From positions 2,937,001 through 3,001,000 of the forward strand of contig CM034112.1 of assembly GCA_019914945.1 (NCBI GenBank): a stretch of 64,000 nt of DNA, read 5' to 3'. Positions 12,501 to 24,120 of this stretch are shown in pieces. The position numbers and the translations under genes are program-made. The notes under the pieces are model-generated. The model was not told the origin of the DNA. It did no database searches and was given only the letters and a program-made list of their open reading frames with translations. Position 1 is the stretch's first letter, and every line of letters begins with the position of its first letter. This DNA is from Typha latifolia. Lineage: Eukaryota > Streptophyta > Magnoliopsida > Poales > Typhaceae.

Positions 12501-13595
12501 AGTGACGCTAACAACCATGACGAAGATGCCTCCAAATGTGCCTTCATCTATTTGCTAGGCCATTCTGCTTTTGTTGTCTGATTACTTTGTTTGCACCAAA
12601 AGTAATGTAACCTTGGATCATTAGAAAGTACAAGAAGTTAGAAAGGACTTGCTAGTTTCATACTTGAGGAGTTTGTTTCTAAATGCTATCAAAGTCTATT
12701 CTGTCGTAGTGTTGAAAAGTCTAGTGTCCCTTAGAGTTATTAGTATCAGTTTCATATTCGAGGTCTATGTTCTATATCCTATTGAGGTCTAGATTGTAAT
12801 GGTGTTGATCTATTTATTGTCCGTCAAAGCTCTTCTTAGTCTGTACTTATTGGCTTTAACTTTTGGTTGCCTGTTCTAGGGACTTTTTGTTTATGCTCCT
12901 TGATGGTCTACTTCTATATTATCTCTAGCACTATCATTTTATGTATGTTGAGTTGATTTTGTTCATTGTGTGCTATGGTGCTCTTATATTTAAGATGTCT
13001 GCTAAGGTCGAGAAATTTGATTGATTGCTTACACTTGCATGTTTAACTTTCTATTATGTTTGATTTATTCATGTATTTATTGGAAAGCTCTAGGTAGTTT
13101 TATATTCTTCACTTTGTTTACTTTTCCCTTCTAATCTGTTTTAGTAGGGTTGATGAATGGCTTTGCCTGGAGAAAAGTGAGGAGCAAGTGATCAATGACA
13201 TCTTTACTTGTATAACGGATGTGGAGGACATTCAAGACCGAGAGCGCTTGCTAAGAGTTTGGCGAGTTTACATCCAGTCTTTGTACCCTTCTGTCTTGAC
13301 AGTTGATCAGATCTCTGCATTAGGTTCAGTAGTCTTACCCCTAGAGGGTTTGTAAATGTTAACATTTCGGTGTCCATCTAGTGTACATATTATTCACTTT
13401 TATTTACCATTAGGTACTTGTGCATGAATATGCAGTGGATTGTAGATTCTCATATGAAAGATGCTTTCAGGTTCTTTCTCACGAATGCGATAGGTTTCAT
13501 CGCCTTCTTATTGTTGTTATTATAGTTGCGCTTACCTGTTATACTTGTGCCTTCTCATTTGACAATAGTTACTTGTCCATGAATATGTTATGAAT
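9583..13595 (+). other. Unresolved multi-exon locus, function unknown
   Basis: I do not recognise this gene. Exon-like islands in a T-rich, intron-like background: a first island ending at the GT of 9661 (ATG at 9583 or 9603); 11447-11547, after a CAG acceptor, encoding an HKEYLKIV start, FSCPFCSELL (half of a Cys-type zinc finger) and AREHTAIFL, with a GTGAAT donor; 13147-13330, encoding VDEWLCLEKSEEQ, FTCITDVEDIQDRERLL and RVWRVYIQSLYPS; and 13413-13595, encoding VLVHEYAVDCRFSYERCFQV and LSHECDRFHRLL. Phases match between the second and third islands (phase 2) and also between the 9583 start (phase 0) and the second. The link from the third to the fourth is uncertain. The site II promoter motifs support a real transcript. 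It could be a small expressed gene, a decaying pseudogene or a long noncoding RNA; a protein search with the islands would decide. Confidence 0.3.
10370..10455. repeat. 43-bp tandem duplication
   Basis: Two adjacent 43-bp units (10370-10412 and 10413-10455), each beginning TCTCTGGATGCC, that differ at only about two positions. They lie within the presumed intron of the unresolved locus. Confidence 0.9.
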
Positions 13596-13649
13596 TGTAA
13601 ATTCTCATATTAGAAATGTTCTCAGGTTGTTTCTCACGAATGCTATAAT
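13413..13649 (+). repeat. Diverged direct repeat of about 80 bp, 154 bp apart
   Basis: The copy at 13413-13495 and the copy at about 13567-13649 share CATGAATATG, GATTCTCATAT-like and TTTCTCACGAATGC segments in the same order. The first copy is open in the frame LVHEYAVDC; the second, in the equivalent frame, reads LVHEYVMNC but is broken by a TAG and lacks the continuing frame. This looks like a duplicated exon with one decayed copy. Confidence 0.7.
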
Positions 13650-14743
13650 TTCATGATGCCCTTTTTTTTTACTGTGCATACTATTTATTGTATTCATATA
13701 TAAGAGAATCGCTTTCTGCATCTAGAAATTTTATTCTATCACATACATTTACCTGCTTTAGTTGTCGTTTCTATCTAGCTTTTAATCAATCAATTGATTC
13801 AAAAGTTTAAAAAATTGTTGACGGACCGATAATGTCTCATATTTTTTAAGACACAACATACCATCATACTACAAAAATAAAAAGTGGACATTAGTATATC
13901 AATCTTTTAAAACAACTATGATACGGTCTACGAAATATATCTGACATAAATTCTCACTCAAACTAATGCTTGGACACCACAGTAGAAAAGCCCAGATCAC
14001 TATTTTGAAGCTGTAAGGTGATAACTAAGAAAAGAAAGGGCACAGACAACTGAGACAATTAGTAGTTTTGAGCTCATCAACTCAAAAAAGTTCACACATT
14101 CCCACTTCTGTTGGTCCACATCAAGATCAAGAACATACATCTGGCAAAAGGAGGAATAAAGGAAAACGAAGAGAACAACAGCATGGCCTAACACACACCT
14201 ACTAGTGCTTCCCAACTCAAAGCTCTATCAATCTAGTAGGTATCCTCGGATGCTTACCATGTTGTTGTTATTGTTATCTTCACGCTTGACAAGGAGATTT
14301 AAAGAGTGAGGAACAAAGAGAGTTGGGAGAGAAACTAGGGTTCCCTTTGGGTATCATACATAGGTATCTAGAGTGAAAGAAAGTTGGGATGGTCCCAAAT
14401 CTTTCCAACAACTAGAACATATTCTCATTAAGGTCTCTAGCTCACATGTCCCTCACCCTCCCCAGTTTTCAAATTATATCCCTAATTTTAATCCACCCCC
14501 CATTAGCATAGCTTCCTACCTAGCCTTTTGTCTCCCACTCTTATCCATCTCAATACACTCAACACAATCTTGCCCATAATCTTGAGACATGTGCTCTTTG
14601 TGATCCATCTCCATGTATGAGAGTTCTAATTAGAAGTTTGGAACACTAGGAAGTGTAGGATAGAGTAGGGATGCACTCAAACCTATGAAGAAGCATTGCT
14701 TTCAGTGATTTGGCAAACTCTAAGAGGCTTACTTTTTTAAAAC

Positions 14744-14774
<31 letters not shown>

Positions 14775-15420
14775 TTACTCACTGCCAAGCTGAAGGGAGG
14801 CAGCAAAGACACAAAAGGAATCAAAAGGGGCCATAGGAATGACCAGTAGATGAGTTTATTTATGTGATGTGAAACATTTGAAGTGAGAAGTTAGTGGGAG
14901 AAGAGCATGTGATGAAGGTGGCCCACTATCAACTCACCCTACTTTTCCCCCCCATCTCTCTCTCTCTTGTCATGAGTTTTTTAAATTTCTATTGATGTCA
15001 CTTGATTGCAATTTATTTTGCTTTAACATTAATTCTTCAGTTAAATAACACTAATCAACATTCAAAACCCCTTTTCAGCTAATGTGGTATTGAGCTATAT
15101 AGCAGCGTACAATGGGGGAGTGGGGGGTTAGAAAGGTAATTTTAGGGTACTGGGAGAAAGAAACAATAAAGTGATGTTTGGACTCACCGTAAGCAAATTG
15201 TACTGAATAGTAATAGTGGGTGGACATGTGAGAGGACAAAGGTTCGGATAGCGACCCCCCCCCCCCTCCCCTCCCCTTCTCTCCTTTCTTTGTTCATGTG
15301 CATGTGCATTGACGTTGATGTACACGACTGGAGACTGGGGTCTGGGGTGCGTCAAATATGCTCCTAAACCTTACGTGCTGCCCTTCTTTGGCTTCTTTTT
15401 GTCATATGAATCGGAGGTTA
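13650..15420. other. Intergenic, no gene recognised
   Basis: Low coding potential on both strands; the open frames at 14000-14215, 14373-14579 and 15128-15355 have no recognisable domain. There are T-rich runs near 14747-14777 and a C/T-rich run at about 15256-15290. The block 14220-14640 has a leader-like composition, but no transcript can be argued. Confidence 0.4.
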
Positions 15421-16320
15421 ATTACACTTTCCACCCTCCCCTTTTAAATAATAAAAAAAAATTGTATGCAACACCCTGTTTTATAATATAATTTTAATTT
15501 ACACCCTGTATTTTTACTATTTATAGATTGAGTCTTATAATTTAGTAAATACGTAGAGAAAATAGATTTGAGCGAACACGTGATAATATTCCGTTAAGTA
15601 GAAATATATTTATTTCTAAAATAATTAAAATATATTTAATTTTAAAATAATTAAAATGTCCTTTGTATGACTTAGTAGAGGATATTTTTATAAATTTTTA
15701 GTATAGTTAAATTAAGAGAATTAGTTATGTTTAACTAACTAATTTAACGATACGGTGTTTTCGCTAAATCATAGGCCTAGATAGGATGTAAATTATAATT
15801 TTATTAAAAGACGGACTATTATATACAAATTTTCCTTAAAATAAAAAGAATTTTACAAATCGCACCCTATGTTTTATTTATTTTGTAATGTATACTAAGT
15901 CTTTCAGATTTTTGTAACCTGATCTATACTTTTTTTTTATAATTCTAATTTCCATTAATTTAAACGGTACCTAATAAAGAAATATTTTATTATAATATAT
16001 AAAATAATTTATAAATATCTAAATTATCTATGTCAAATATAAAAAAAAATAATTATGAGAGTATTTGTGGCCGATGTTTAGTTAGTCAAAATAACGTAAT
16101 TGCGTTAAACTAGAATTATAGAGACAAAGAAGATATTAAAAATTATATAATAAATAAAATATAGGGTGTAATTATACTAAAATAAAAAATAAAAACTTTT
16201 TACTGCATCGAATCTTGAATTAAAAAGTTTATGTGAATATTAAAAAGAGAGGTTAGAATGTATATGTGGAAATTAACTCTGGTAACCTTGTATTTTGCCT
16301 TTTAAGCTTTTAATGGATCG
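15420..16320. mobile_element. AT-rich MITE-like repeat cluster
   Basis: Phrases such as TTACACCCTGTATTTTTA and their inverted forms (AGGATGTAAATTATAATTTTA near 15782) recur within the block, and similar ones appear near 17795 and 36440. This is typical of nested non-autonomous elements. No open frame of substance. Boundaries are approximate. Confidence 0.35.
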
Positions 16321-17160
16321 TAAGAATAATGGAAACTAATTATATTCCTACCTACTAGGCTACTACTCCTGCATTAGAATGCCCAAGTGAAATTTCTGGC
16401 ATTTTTTATACATGAGCCCCTGTATGATAGACTCGACGACTCGGGACTTGGCTATGGTAATGGTCTTATAACACCCTACATTTTAGTTATATCACAGACA
16501 AGGCCTTCTTTTATTATTATTATTATTATTATTATTTATAAATAGAACCATCGGTTTGTTAAAAATATTAGAATACACGGTACTACTTGATGGACAGAGA
16601 TAATCTAATTCGACAGTTAGATTAACTTAGTTTAAAAGACCAAATCAAGTCTCTAAACTAGTTCAAAAAATGCTTATAATATAGTATTTGCTTTTACCCT
16701 CTTGTGCTTCATTTTGTATCACATAATTATTTTCTGTGCCTAGAATTTAAATTTTTTTTTACCATCTGAATTGTTAGTCCTTTTTACAATGACCTCTTAA
16801 TTTTTTCTTAGTATATAATAATTTTATCAACTATTAAAAATATCTCACTTGAACCCTTTTATTAGAAGATCATTATGTACTAAAAATAAAAATTTACCGA
16901 GTTATTATGTAAAAATATATATAATTTGGGGAGTAAAAAAGAGAATTACACCGGAAAAAATTGACATGTTCGGCCAATGACACGTGATATGAAATAAAGT
17001 AAAGGGGGTTAAAAGCAATTTTACGCTAAAAAAAAGGATGGTAGGTAAAAGATTAAAACATAAAAAAAGAAGAAGAAGAAGAAGCAATTAACCCTATATT
17101 ATTGGAGTGAGCTACAGCAGTCCTTACACGCGCTTTGCTCGTGACCCAGAAACGCTTAGT
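16321..17160. other. AT-rich intergenic DNA with (TTA)n microsatellite
   Basis: A (TTA)n run lies at about 16510-16536 and a short (GAA)n run near 17069-17085. No gene is seen. Confidence 0.5.
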
Positions 17161-17219
17161 TCGTTAAGCATCGGGATTTGCGCTCGTATTCACTGTAGCT
17201 GGAATCCTTCCTTCTTTTA

Positions 17220-17420
17220 AATTATTCTTCTCTTCTCTTCTCTTCTCTTCTCCCTCCTCTTCTTCTCCATCACATGCGCTGCTGGCAAACGAGAGGGAGT
17301 GAGGGAGAGAAAGAGAGAGAGAGAGAGGTGTCTGCTCTGCTCTACTATGCTCTGCTCTGCTCTGCTCGGATGAGATGGGAGACAGAAAGAGACTGCAAAG
17401 GGAGAGAAAAAGAGAGTCAA
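17220..17420. repeat. Purine/pyrimidine low-complexity cluster
   Basis: (TCTTC)n at about 17226-17250, a GA-rich tract at 17293-17328, a TGCTC-type imperfect repeat at 17330-17366 and another GA-rich tract to about 17415. Open frames on both strands here are by-products of low complexity. Confidence 0.8.
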
Positions 17421-17779
17421 CTCCGGGTAAGAGCACACGGCTCGAGAATTGCCCACAAGGACTCAATTATTGGAACTCGCTCACCCCCATATCATTCACT
17501 TATTACAAAATAAAAACTATTTCTTTTCCAGAATTTCTTTTCTTTTTATTATTTTTTTTAAAAAAAAGAACGACAAACAAACGTGTTCCAAAGATTCTAA
17601 TACAAGTTGTTGTTGTTGTTTTTTTAAAAGAACTCCGTGATTATATATGATCTATGCCTGTACGTCGGTCGGCATCCAATGCAGGAGTATTGACCAAAGT
17701 AGGTAGTTACCTATATAGGAGTGATAGAAAAGTATTTGCCAGAATAGGTGTTCTCTGGAATGCTTGCCTTTTTCAAGGG

Positions 17780-18125
17780 AATTTTATCACAAACACCCTG
17801 TATTTTACTCTAATTCGATGTTTTATTATTCGACTTCTGTATTTTACCTAAATTATCTTTAAAATATTTTTACATTAATTTTGTTAAGTGTCAGTTACCG
17901 TGTAAAATAATTGTAATATCTTGAATAAGTTTTCTTAGGTCCAGGTTAAATAAGATTTTAAGTTGAGTGAGGGCTATTTTATTCTATTTTATTTTCAAAA
18001 GTATTAGTAAAAATAATTTGTATTCTAACTATTGTTAAGATAAAATTAAATATCCATATGATAAGATATAAATGATAATAAAAGCATAAGGTAAAGCAAA
18101 GGCAACGTGGTTTTGATAAATTAAA
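17780..18125. mobile_element. MITE-like element, related to the one at 5393-5730
   Basis: The left end AATTTTATCACAAACACC and the reverse complement of the right end (AATTTATCAAAACCACG) form an imperfect terminal inverted repeat. The size is about 346 bp. Near the right end is gataagatataaatgataat, close to the phrase at the same relative place in the first element. No coding capacity. Confidence 0.4.
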
Positions 18126-19340
18126 CTTTTTTTAAGAAAAATAATATTCTACTAAACAAGAGTTGTTGCATGCAGTGTAATCTTTTCAAAGTGGCAAAAT
18201 TCCCACATATGATTTCAAAAGATAAGATTATAGATATTATACTCATTTTACTTATAATTGTGCTACATAAATATCAACCAATTTTTAAAAGATAAACACG
18301 CTCCCTAAATGCTAAAATGTTGAACTATCTATAAGGGTTTTCAAATATAAAAACACTTTAAATTTTTATTGTTATACTTATTTTTAGAAATATTTGAGGG
18401 TCATATCAATATCTTTGATGTCAGACTTAGATAAGAGCTTTGAATTAAGGTTTTGTGACTACAATCATATCTCAAAAGGTATTTGATTCCTAAAAATTGA
18501 GCAAAAAAATGTAATCACTTTTAAAATTTTCTCTATTTTTAATATCTAATAAAATTAAATAAATGACTTCTTTGTCTACTAAAAATAACTTTATATTTTT
18601 ATTTTGACTTCATTAAAATGAGGGAATCACTTTATTATTAAAGTCAGTTACTTTATTAAACTCTATTTTCTAGCTATTAAATATACTCGTAGAAGTAGGA
18701 GTGCTTATATATAAGTTTAATAAAATGAGGGGAGAAATTAATTATTTTTAAACTTTTTTACTTTAAATGTATAGTTGTAAAAAAATTTACAATAAATTAA
18801 AGAAGTGACTTTTTTTCTTTATGACTTTCTTTCTCGAGAGAATAATCGTTTCACCAAAGTTCAGCCACTGCATTAAACCTCACTTTCTAGTAACTAACCA
18901 AGCACACTACAATGAAACCCTAGTGTGTGTCTTGGTATGATTAACAAAATCATATGCCTTTGAAAAAGCCGGGTTAGCTCCCAACAAATCTATTAAAAGC
19001 GCATAATTGAAGAATTAACACACATTTATTATATAGTCAAATGTTCACCCGGGTGATTAATCAATAAATAGATTTGTGTGACATATAGACCACATTCATT
19101 GTATCGATCCATAGATTGAGTGCGGTTAGAAATCACCTAATACTTACTACTATGTAGCTACAGTTAAATCTTCAATCTATAAGGCCTAACCTTATTGCTT
19201 TTTTTAAGAGTACTTCTCAATTTAAGACAGCCAGTGAAGACGCCAGTGGCCATATTATATATATTTCATCAAAACTTCAAACTATAATCATAAATGCGAA
19301 AAGAACTGTAGAAGAGAATGGAATAGCTAAGTAGATGGCC
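18126..19340. other. AT-rich intergenic DNA
   Basis: No gene or clear repeat boundary is seen. The sequence is AT-rich, with many short T and A runs. Confidence 0.5.
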
Positions 19341-19348
19341 CCCCAAAC

Positions 19349-19414
19349 CACGTGCCGTGTCGTCTCCCTCTCATGCATGTACACTCTCTGCAACCATGCA
19401 CATAATTAATCATT

Positions 19415-19482
<68 letters not shown>

Positions 19483-19637
19483 TTCTATTCATCTCCTCGC
19501 TCGCTGGGTTTCTTCCACCTCCCACTTGATCTCTCCTCTTGCCTCCTTTCATCAAACACCATGAAAAAATACTCCCCCTCTCCTGGGCTCGATGCACTTC
19601 GAAAGCAGCGCCCTATATACGTTGCTCGAAACCCTAA
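19349..19637 (+). promoter_or_regulatory. Possible promoter and leader: G-box, (TC)31, telo-box
   Basis: A G-box core CACGTG lies at 19349-19354, a (TC)n tract at 19418-19479, and a telo-box AAACCCTAA at 19629-19637. Long CT tracts and telo-boxes are common around plant transcription start sites. A short open frame from 19561 (38 codons, rich in Ser and Leu from a second CT tract) is not convincing as a protein. A rightward noncoding transcript is possible. Confidence 0.3.
19418..19479. repeat. (TC)n microsatellite, about 62 bp
   Basis: Uninterrupted TC dinucleotides; the longest dinucleotide repeat of this kind in the window. Confidence 0.95.
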
Positions 19638-19838
19638 CCGCCGATGCTCTCTCTCTCTCTCTCTGTATGTATATTAGTATATATATATATATATTCAAAT
19701 ACACCCTTGTTTTTATTACTCTAAAAGCTTAACCAGTTAACGATCATGATCGAGTTGTAATTAATCATTAATTGAACCATATTACAGTGAAAAATAATGA
19801 TCCTTGGATTTTTATTTCTTAGAATGTAGGGGGTTGCT

Positions 19839-19975
19839 AAGAATGGATGCTGGCATAATGGCATGTGAATCCTCTAGATCTCTTGGTAAATTTGGGACCA
19901 TGAGCTCCCACTCTAAAAGCCCTAAGGATTTCTAAAAGAAAGCCTATGGCTCTTAGCCTGCTCCATTCTTTTAAG
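19839..19975 (+). ncRNA. Possible imperfect hairpin (MIR-like), speculative
   Basis: AAGAATGGA at the left end pairs perfectly with TCCATTCTT at the right end. GC-GGC segments follow on both arms and ATCCT pairs with AGGAT further in, around a long loop. The hairpin is about 137 bases and sits some 200 bases after a promoter-like leader. I do not recognise a known miRNA in either arm, and internal pairing is poor, so this could be chance. Confidence 0.15.
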
Positions 19976-19999
19976 CTCTTCCTTATCATGAGGGAATAC

Positions 20000-21972
20000 A
20001 AAAGGATAAAACAACCGAGGTGGTAGACTTGCAGATGACCTCTAAATGTTAATCGCGGGTATACGATTAAACTAGGCTCTAGGTTTGTTAGCACTACATA
20101 TCTACTTGTTTTTCCTCAAAATTCCCTTCTTTCCTTTTGGACGAGGGCTCTCATGGGACATGTTAATTTGGTGAGGGTTTGGAACAGGCAGTGGTCCACC
20201 AAATCTTGGGAGTCATTTAATTTGTCAGATTCGTGACTTATATTGATAAATATTAGCCCTACATATAGGAAGTAACAAGCAAAAAGAATCAGAAGGAAAG
20301 AAAAAAAAAGAGAGTTTAAATTTGTATAATAGGAGTACTTGTGAGACAAAAGAGATGGTGGAAGTAAAAGTAGGGATTGGTGCTGAATGTGATACCCACT
20401 ATAACAAATTAAGGATATATAAGCCCTACTTAATTCATAAAATAATTTTGTCATGAGATAATCTCTTGGAGGTGCAAGAGAAGGTCACTATTTTAACTTT
20501 GGTAAATGTTTACTAGGGTAGATATAACCATGAAGGATGCAAAATTGAAAATAATGACAAGAAATCAACAACCATTTAAGCTCTCAGAAGTACATGACTC
20601 ACTCAAAGTTGGAATTATTTAACATGACAGATCATCATAATTAGCATAACATTAGGATGTCTGAAATAGTTTGTGATAGATATGATATATATACATGAAT
20701 GACATAAATGCCAAGACTGCATGCTCTGCAACAAAGGTCATGAGATCTTTTTCTTTAATCTTCTGTGATTTACTATTATTCAAATTTAATTAACAATCCA
20801 AAATATTTGATTATCCAAATTGAATGATTCTTAAGTTGCATCCTAAAGTATCTATACTTTTGTTTCACAGTGATTGAATAAAAGTAAAAGGAAACCCTAA
20901 CTGAATGAAGTAAATAACTTTATATCATGACAATAGTCACATATGGAATCAATCACATCTATTTATGAATTACCATGGACAACCTACAAGCTCGAGATTA
21001 TTGATTTGATATATCTGGAAAAGAAATGGAAATAAGGAGAGAGAGATCATATTGCATAGGTTAATTTCATGCCTAAGCGAAATAATTATTGTGTATGCAA
21101 GAGATATAGATCAGAAATACATGAAGATCTAGCAAAGTCTAATTTCAGATTATAGGCCTATAAATAACTTTGCAATCTCTCATCATGTCTAGTTCTATGT
21201 GGAGAATTAAACAACATTTGCAAAATTCTCATTCTATAACTAGAGCATCTATAAGTAGCTGAGTGATATATATTTAGAAGACTAGAGAATATCTTACCTG
21301 AATTAAGAATGCACATTCTAATTGTCATGCAAATAATTTTGAAACTTGTCATAAGGAACTGACAATTAATTCACTATTAGTGAGCATTAATCTAGTTCAG
21401 AGCTTATTCTTTTTATAAATTTGAATACAAAGGGTTCTGAGAGAAAGGATTGAAGGCAAACAAAGACAATATAGTATGTTGTAATAAATAACTTTCACAT
21501 AATATTTGCACACCTTAAAATCTTAAATCTATGTACTTGTACGTGTACGTGCATGTGCATGTATTTGTGTGTACATGATCCATAGAGTCATGTTCCCCAT
21601 ATTAATTGACAGATACTTGCATTAATATTAACTTCCAAAGTTTCTTTCTGTACTAAGAAACATACCCATCAATGGTTTTGATATGCAAATAAGCTTTCAT
21701 ATGTTTGTATGACATATGAAATAGTATCAACCCCCTCAATTATGCATATGCATCTCTTTTACTTATTGCGTATATAATTATATATATGTACCCGGCTATT
21801 GCATGAAAATAAGATCTAGAAATGCTGATTATAGTTTTATCATCTTATCATCACCCCATAAATATAAATATAAGAATCACTTGGAAAACTCAAAAAGCAA
21901 ATGAAACAAAGAGCAAAACTACTTCAAATGCTGCAAGAAATGCTGCAAGGTTTTAGCATAAAATCTTAATAT

Positions 21973-21975
<3 letters not shown>
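20000..21975. other. Intergenic, no gene recognised
   Basis: AT-rich sequence with scattered short open frames (19837-20094, 20116-20454 and 21158-21352, all reverse strand) that show no domain, no coding-like composition and no splice-linked partners. Confidence 0.45.

Positions 21976-22019
<44 letters not shown>
21976..22019. repeat. (TC)n microsatellite
   Basis: About 22 dinucleotide units, uninterrupted. Confidence 0.95.
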
Positions 22020-22024
<5 letters not shown>

Positions 22025-22758
22025 GGGAACAACAGATTCTACTAGCCAACCAAAAAAAAAAAAGAGAGATATAATCACATTAACTCTATTATTGCTTGGG
22101 CTAGGGAATAAAGTGTGACACAAAAGAGCTGTTTGGAAAGAAATATGACAAGTATGTGCCATATCTTTGTACCAGTATATAGCTTGATATGTAGGGTAAA
22201 ATTATCAAGAAGTTATATTATTTTTTATGGATCCAAAGACAACCAACAGTAACCTAGGAAAGGAAGGAACAGTGTCTTGACAATGCCCCTGGAGAGAGAG
22301 AGAAGAGAGAGAAACTGGTTAACATTAAAGGGAAAGAAAGATTGGGATGTGAGATGTCTTGGGATCATCAAGATGATTAATGGCAGATTAATTGAACCAA
22401 ATTAGAAGAAAAAAATAACCAACAAGAGACTTACTTGGCTCACAGCAAGCAGCAGGTTATTCCCATTTCCTCTCTCTTCCCTCCCTCCCCCTTCCCTCCC
22501 TCGTCAAGCAAGAAGAATACTTCTAAGACTCTCCATGTCACACATAAAGATAAGATAAGGACACATCCATTGCGATGTTCAAAACCAAAGACAAAACCAT
22601 CATCATCATTATCATCACCAGCATCATCATCAAGAAGAAGAAGAGAAGAAAAGCGAAGAGAAGAGGAGAGGAGAAGAGAAGAGAAGAGAATTCATCTGCG
22701 CTAAGAGAAATAAATGAGTGCATGAATAGAAAGAAAGCTAAAGGAAATTTAAGCCATT
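22020..22758. other. Region 3' of the SRS gene, low complexity
   Basis: Includes the presumed 3' untranslated region of the reverse-strand SRS gene. There is a CAT/AAG-rich and AGAAG-rich low-complexity segment at about 22600-22690; open frames here are by-products of that composition. No other gene is seen. Confidence 0.5.
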
Positions 22759-23526
22759 TTAGGGTCTAGGGTGATGAGAGTAGAAGTGGGCGCCGGCGCC
22801 GGCCATGAAGTCGCATATAGGAGTGGAATAAGGATCCATCAGTGCCGCCGCCGACGCCGAAGTCATCACGATATCTCCTCCGATTTCCCCACCACCACTC
22901 GTTAGAGCTCCAGTAGAAGCAGCAGCAGCCGCCGCCGTTTGGTAATCCGCCGGGGACGACTCGGGCCCGTGATCGTGAAGTATACCTTTGAACACGTGTC
23001 CGGCGATGCTCACCGACGCTTGGTAGGCGTACTCGCTTTCCCCCTCGTCCACCGGCCCGAGCCGGACGCAGCGGAACACCGCCTCGGAGTTCACCTCCGA
23101 CGGAAATCTCCCACCTGCGCGCGCGCGGGTATATAATTGAAAGCGTTAAGTACTCGGAATTCCGGCGAAAGAGACGGCGCTTAGGTTTAATTTTACCGAC
23201 TTGAAGAAGTAATCGGCGTTGTGAGCGAGCGGACCTCTCGCGGCCTCTTGGACGACTCGCCTCCCCCGCCGCCGCCGCTGAGGGAGGCGAGCTGCTGCCG
23301 CTCGCGGCGCCTGGCGGCGGGGACCCACGTGCTCTTCACGTGGGTGGGGCAGTGGAAGCCGCGGCTCTTGCAGCACGTGCGGCAGCGGAGGTGGGCGCAG
23401 TCCTTCTTCGCCTGGTTGCCGCAATCCTGGCAACTAATCCCTCCCGCTCCCCCTCCACTCATGCTCCCCCCCGCCGCCGCCTCATCCGCGAAGCTCAAGA
23501 TTCCGCTCCCGGAAAACAATTGATGC

Positions 23527-23559
<33 letters not shown>

Positions 23560-23717
23560 CATATTTGGAATCCGCCGCCGCTGCTTCGGCCGCCATAGAG
23601 GAAGAGGCTCTCCGGTTGAATTGGGTTTTCTTGATCTCGGCTGTCTCGGCTCTGATGTTGATGATGCTGATGATGTTGATGATGATGGCTTCCTCCGCCT
23701 AGAGGGAACCCCGCCAT
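22759..23717 (-). CDS. SHI-related sequence (SRS/LRP1/STYLISH) transcription factor
   Basis: Plant zinc-finger activator of the SHI/STY/SRS family; members regulate auxin synthesis genes and gynoecium, root or shoot development. The start is set at 23717 because MAGFPLGGG is the usual family N terminus; a further in-frame ATG at 23762 is less likely. Exon 1 (23717 to about 23197-23201) holds a His-rich segment, a Gln tract of about 11 from CAG codons, then the RING-like finger: [21 protein letters not shown], followed by the basic RRRERQQ. Exon 2 (about 23114-22759) holds [14 protein letters not shown] and the IGGH domain, here reading [11 protein letters not shown] (Ala for the usual second Gly), then an Ala-rich tail. 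About 290 residues. The intron is only about 80-95 bases and its junctions are ambiguous: donor at 23197 with acceptor at 23107, or donor at 23201 with acceptor at 23114; both keep the frame. A GA-rich tract at 24081-24099 lies in the presumed leader. Confidence 0.93.
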
Positions 23718-24120
23718 CCACCCAAATCCATAGACCCAGCGCGAATCGACCCAGTTTAGCAAACTCGATCCTCTCGTCTCTCTTACTAGTAACCAGATCT
23801 GGGTAAAGAAGTAATTATAACGACGGGATATTTAACTCCGCAGCTAACCCCACTCGCCCCCCGTACCATTCTCCTTTATTGGCTCCCTTGAATATTTAAG
23901 AGAGCGAGTCAGAGGATGGCCTGCAACGCCGCCATGGAGACGGCTCCGAGCTCAACTCCCATTTATTGCCCCCGCTTCGCTTCGCTTCCGCTTTCTCTGA
24001 AAGACGACCCAAAAGGAGAGAGAAGAGTGTGTGGAAATGAATACCAAATTACCAATCAAAGGAAGAGAAGTATAGAAAGAGAGAGAGAGAGAGAGAGATA
24101 GAGGAGGGGGATAAAAGGGA
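23718..24120 (-). promoter_or_regulatory. SRS leader and proximal promoter, with (GA)n tract
   Basis: Sequence upstream of the reverse-strand SRS gene. On the gene's strand, TTAAATATT (near 23889-23897) could serve as an AT-rich core element, and a CT tract corresponds to the plus-strand (GA)n at about 24081-24099. These are motif-level observations only. Confidence 0.35.

Noticed and set aside
19357..19677. 106-codon open frame with a long Ser-Leu run
   Set aside because: Most of it is translated (TC)n microsatellite.
22435..22769. Arg/Lys/Ser-rich open frames on both strands
   Set aside because: Low-complexity AGAAG and CAT repeats; no domain.
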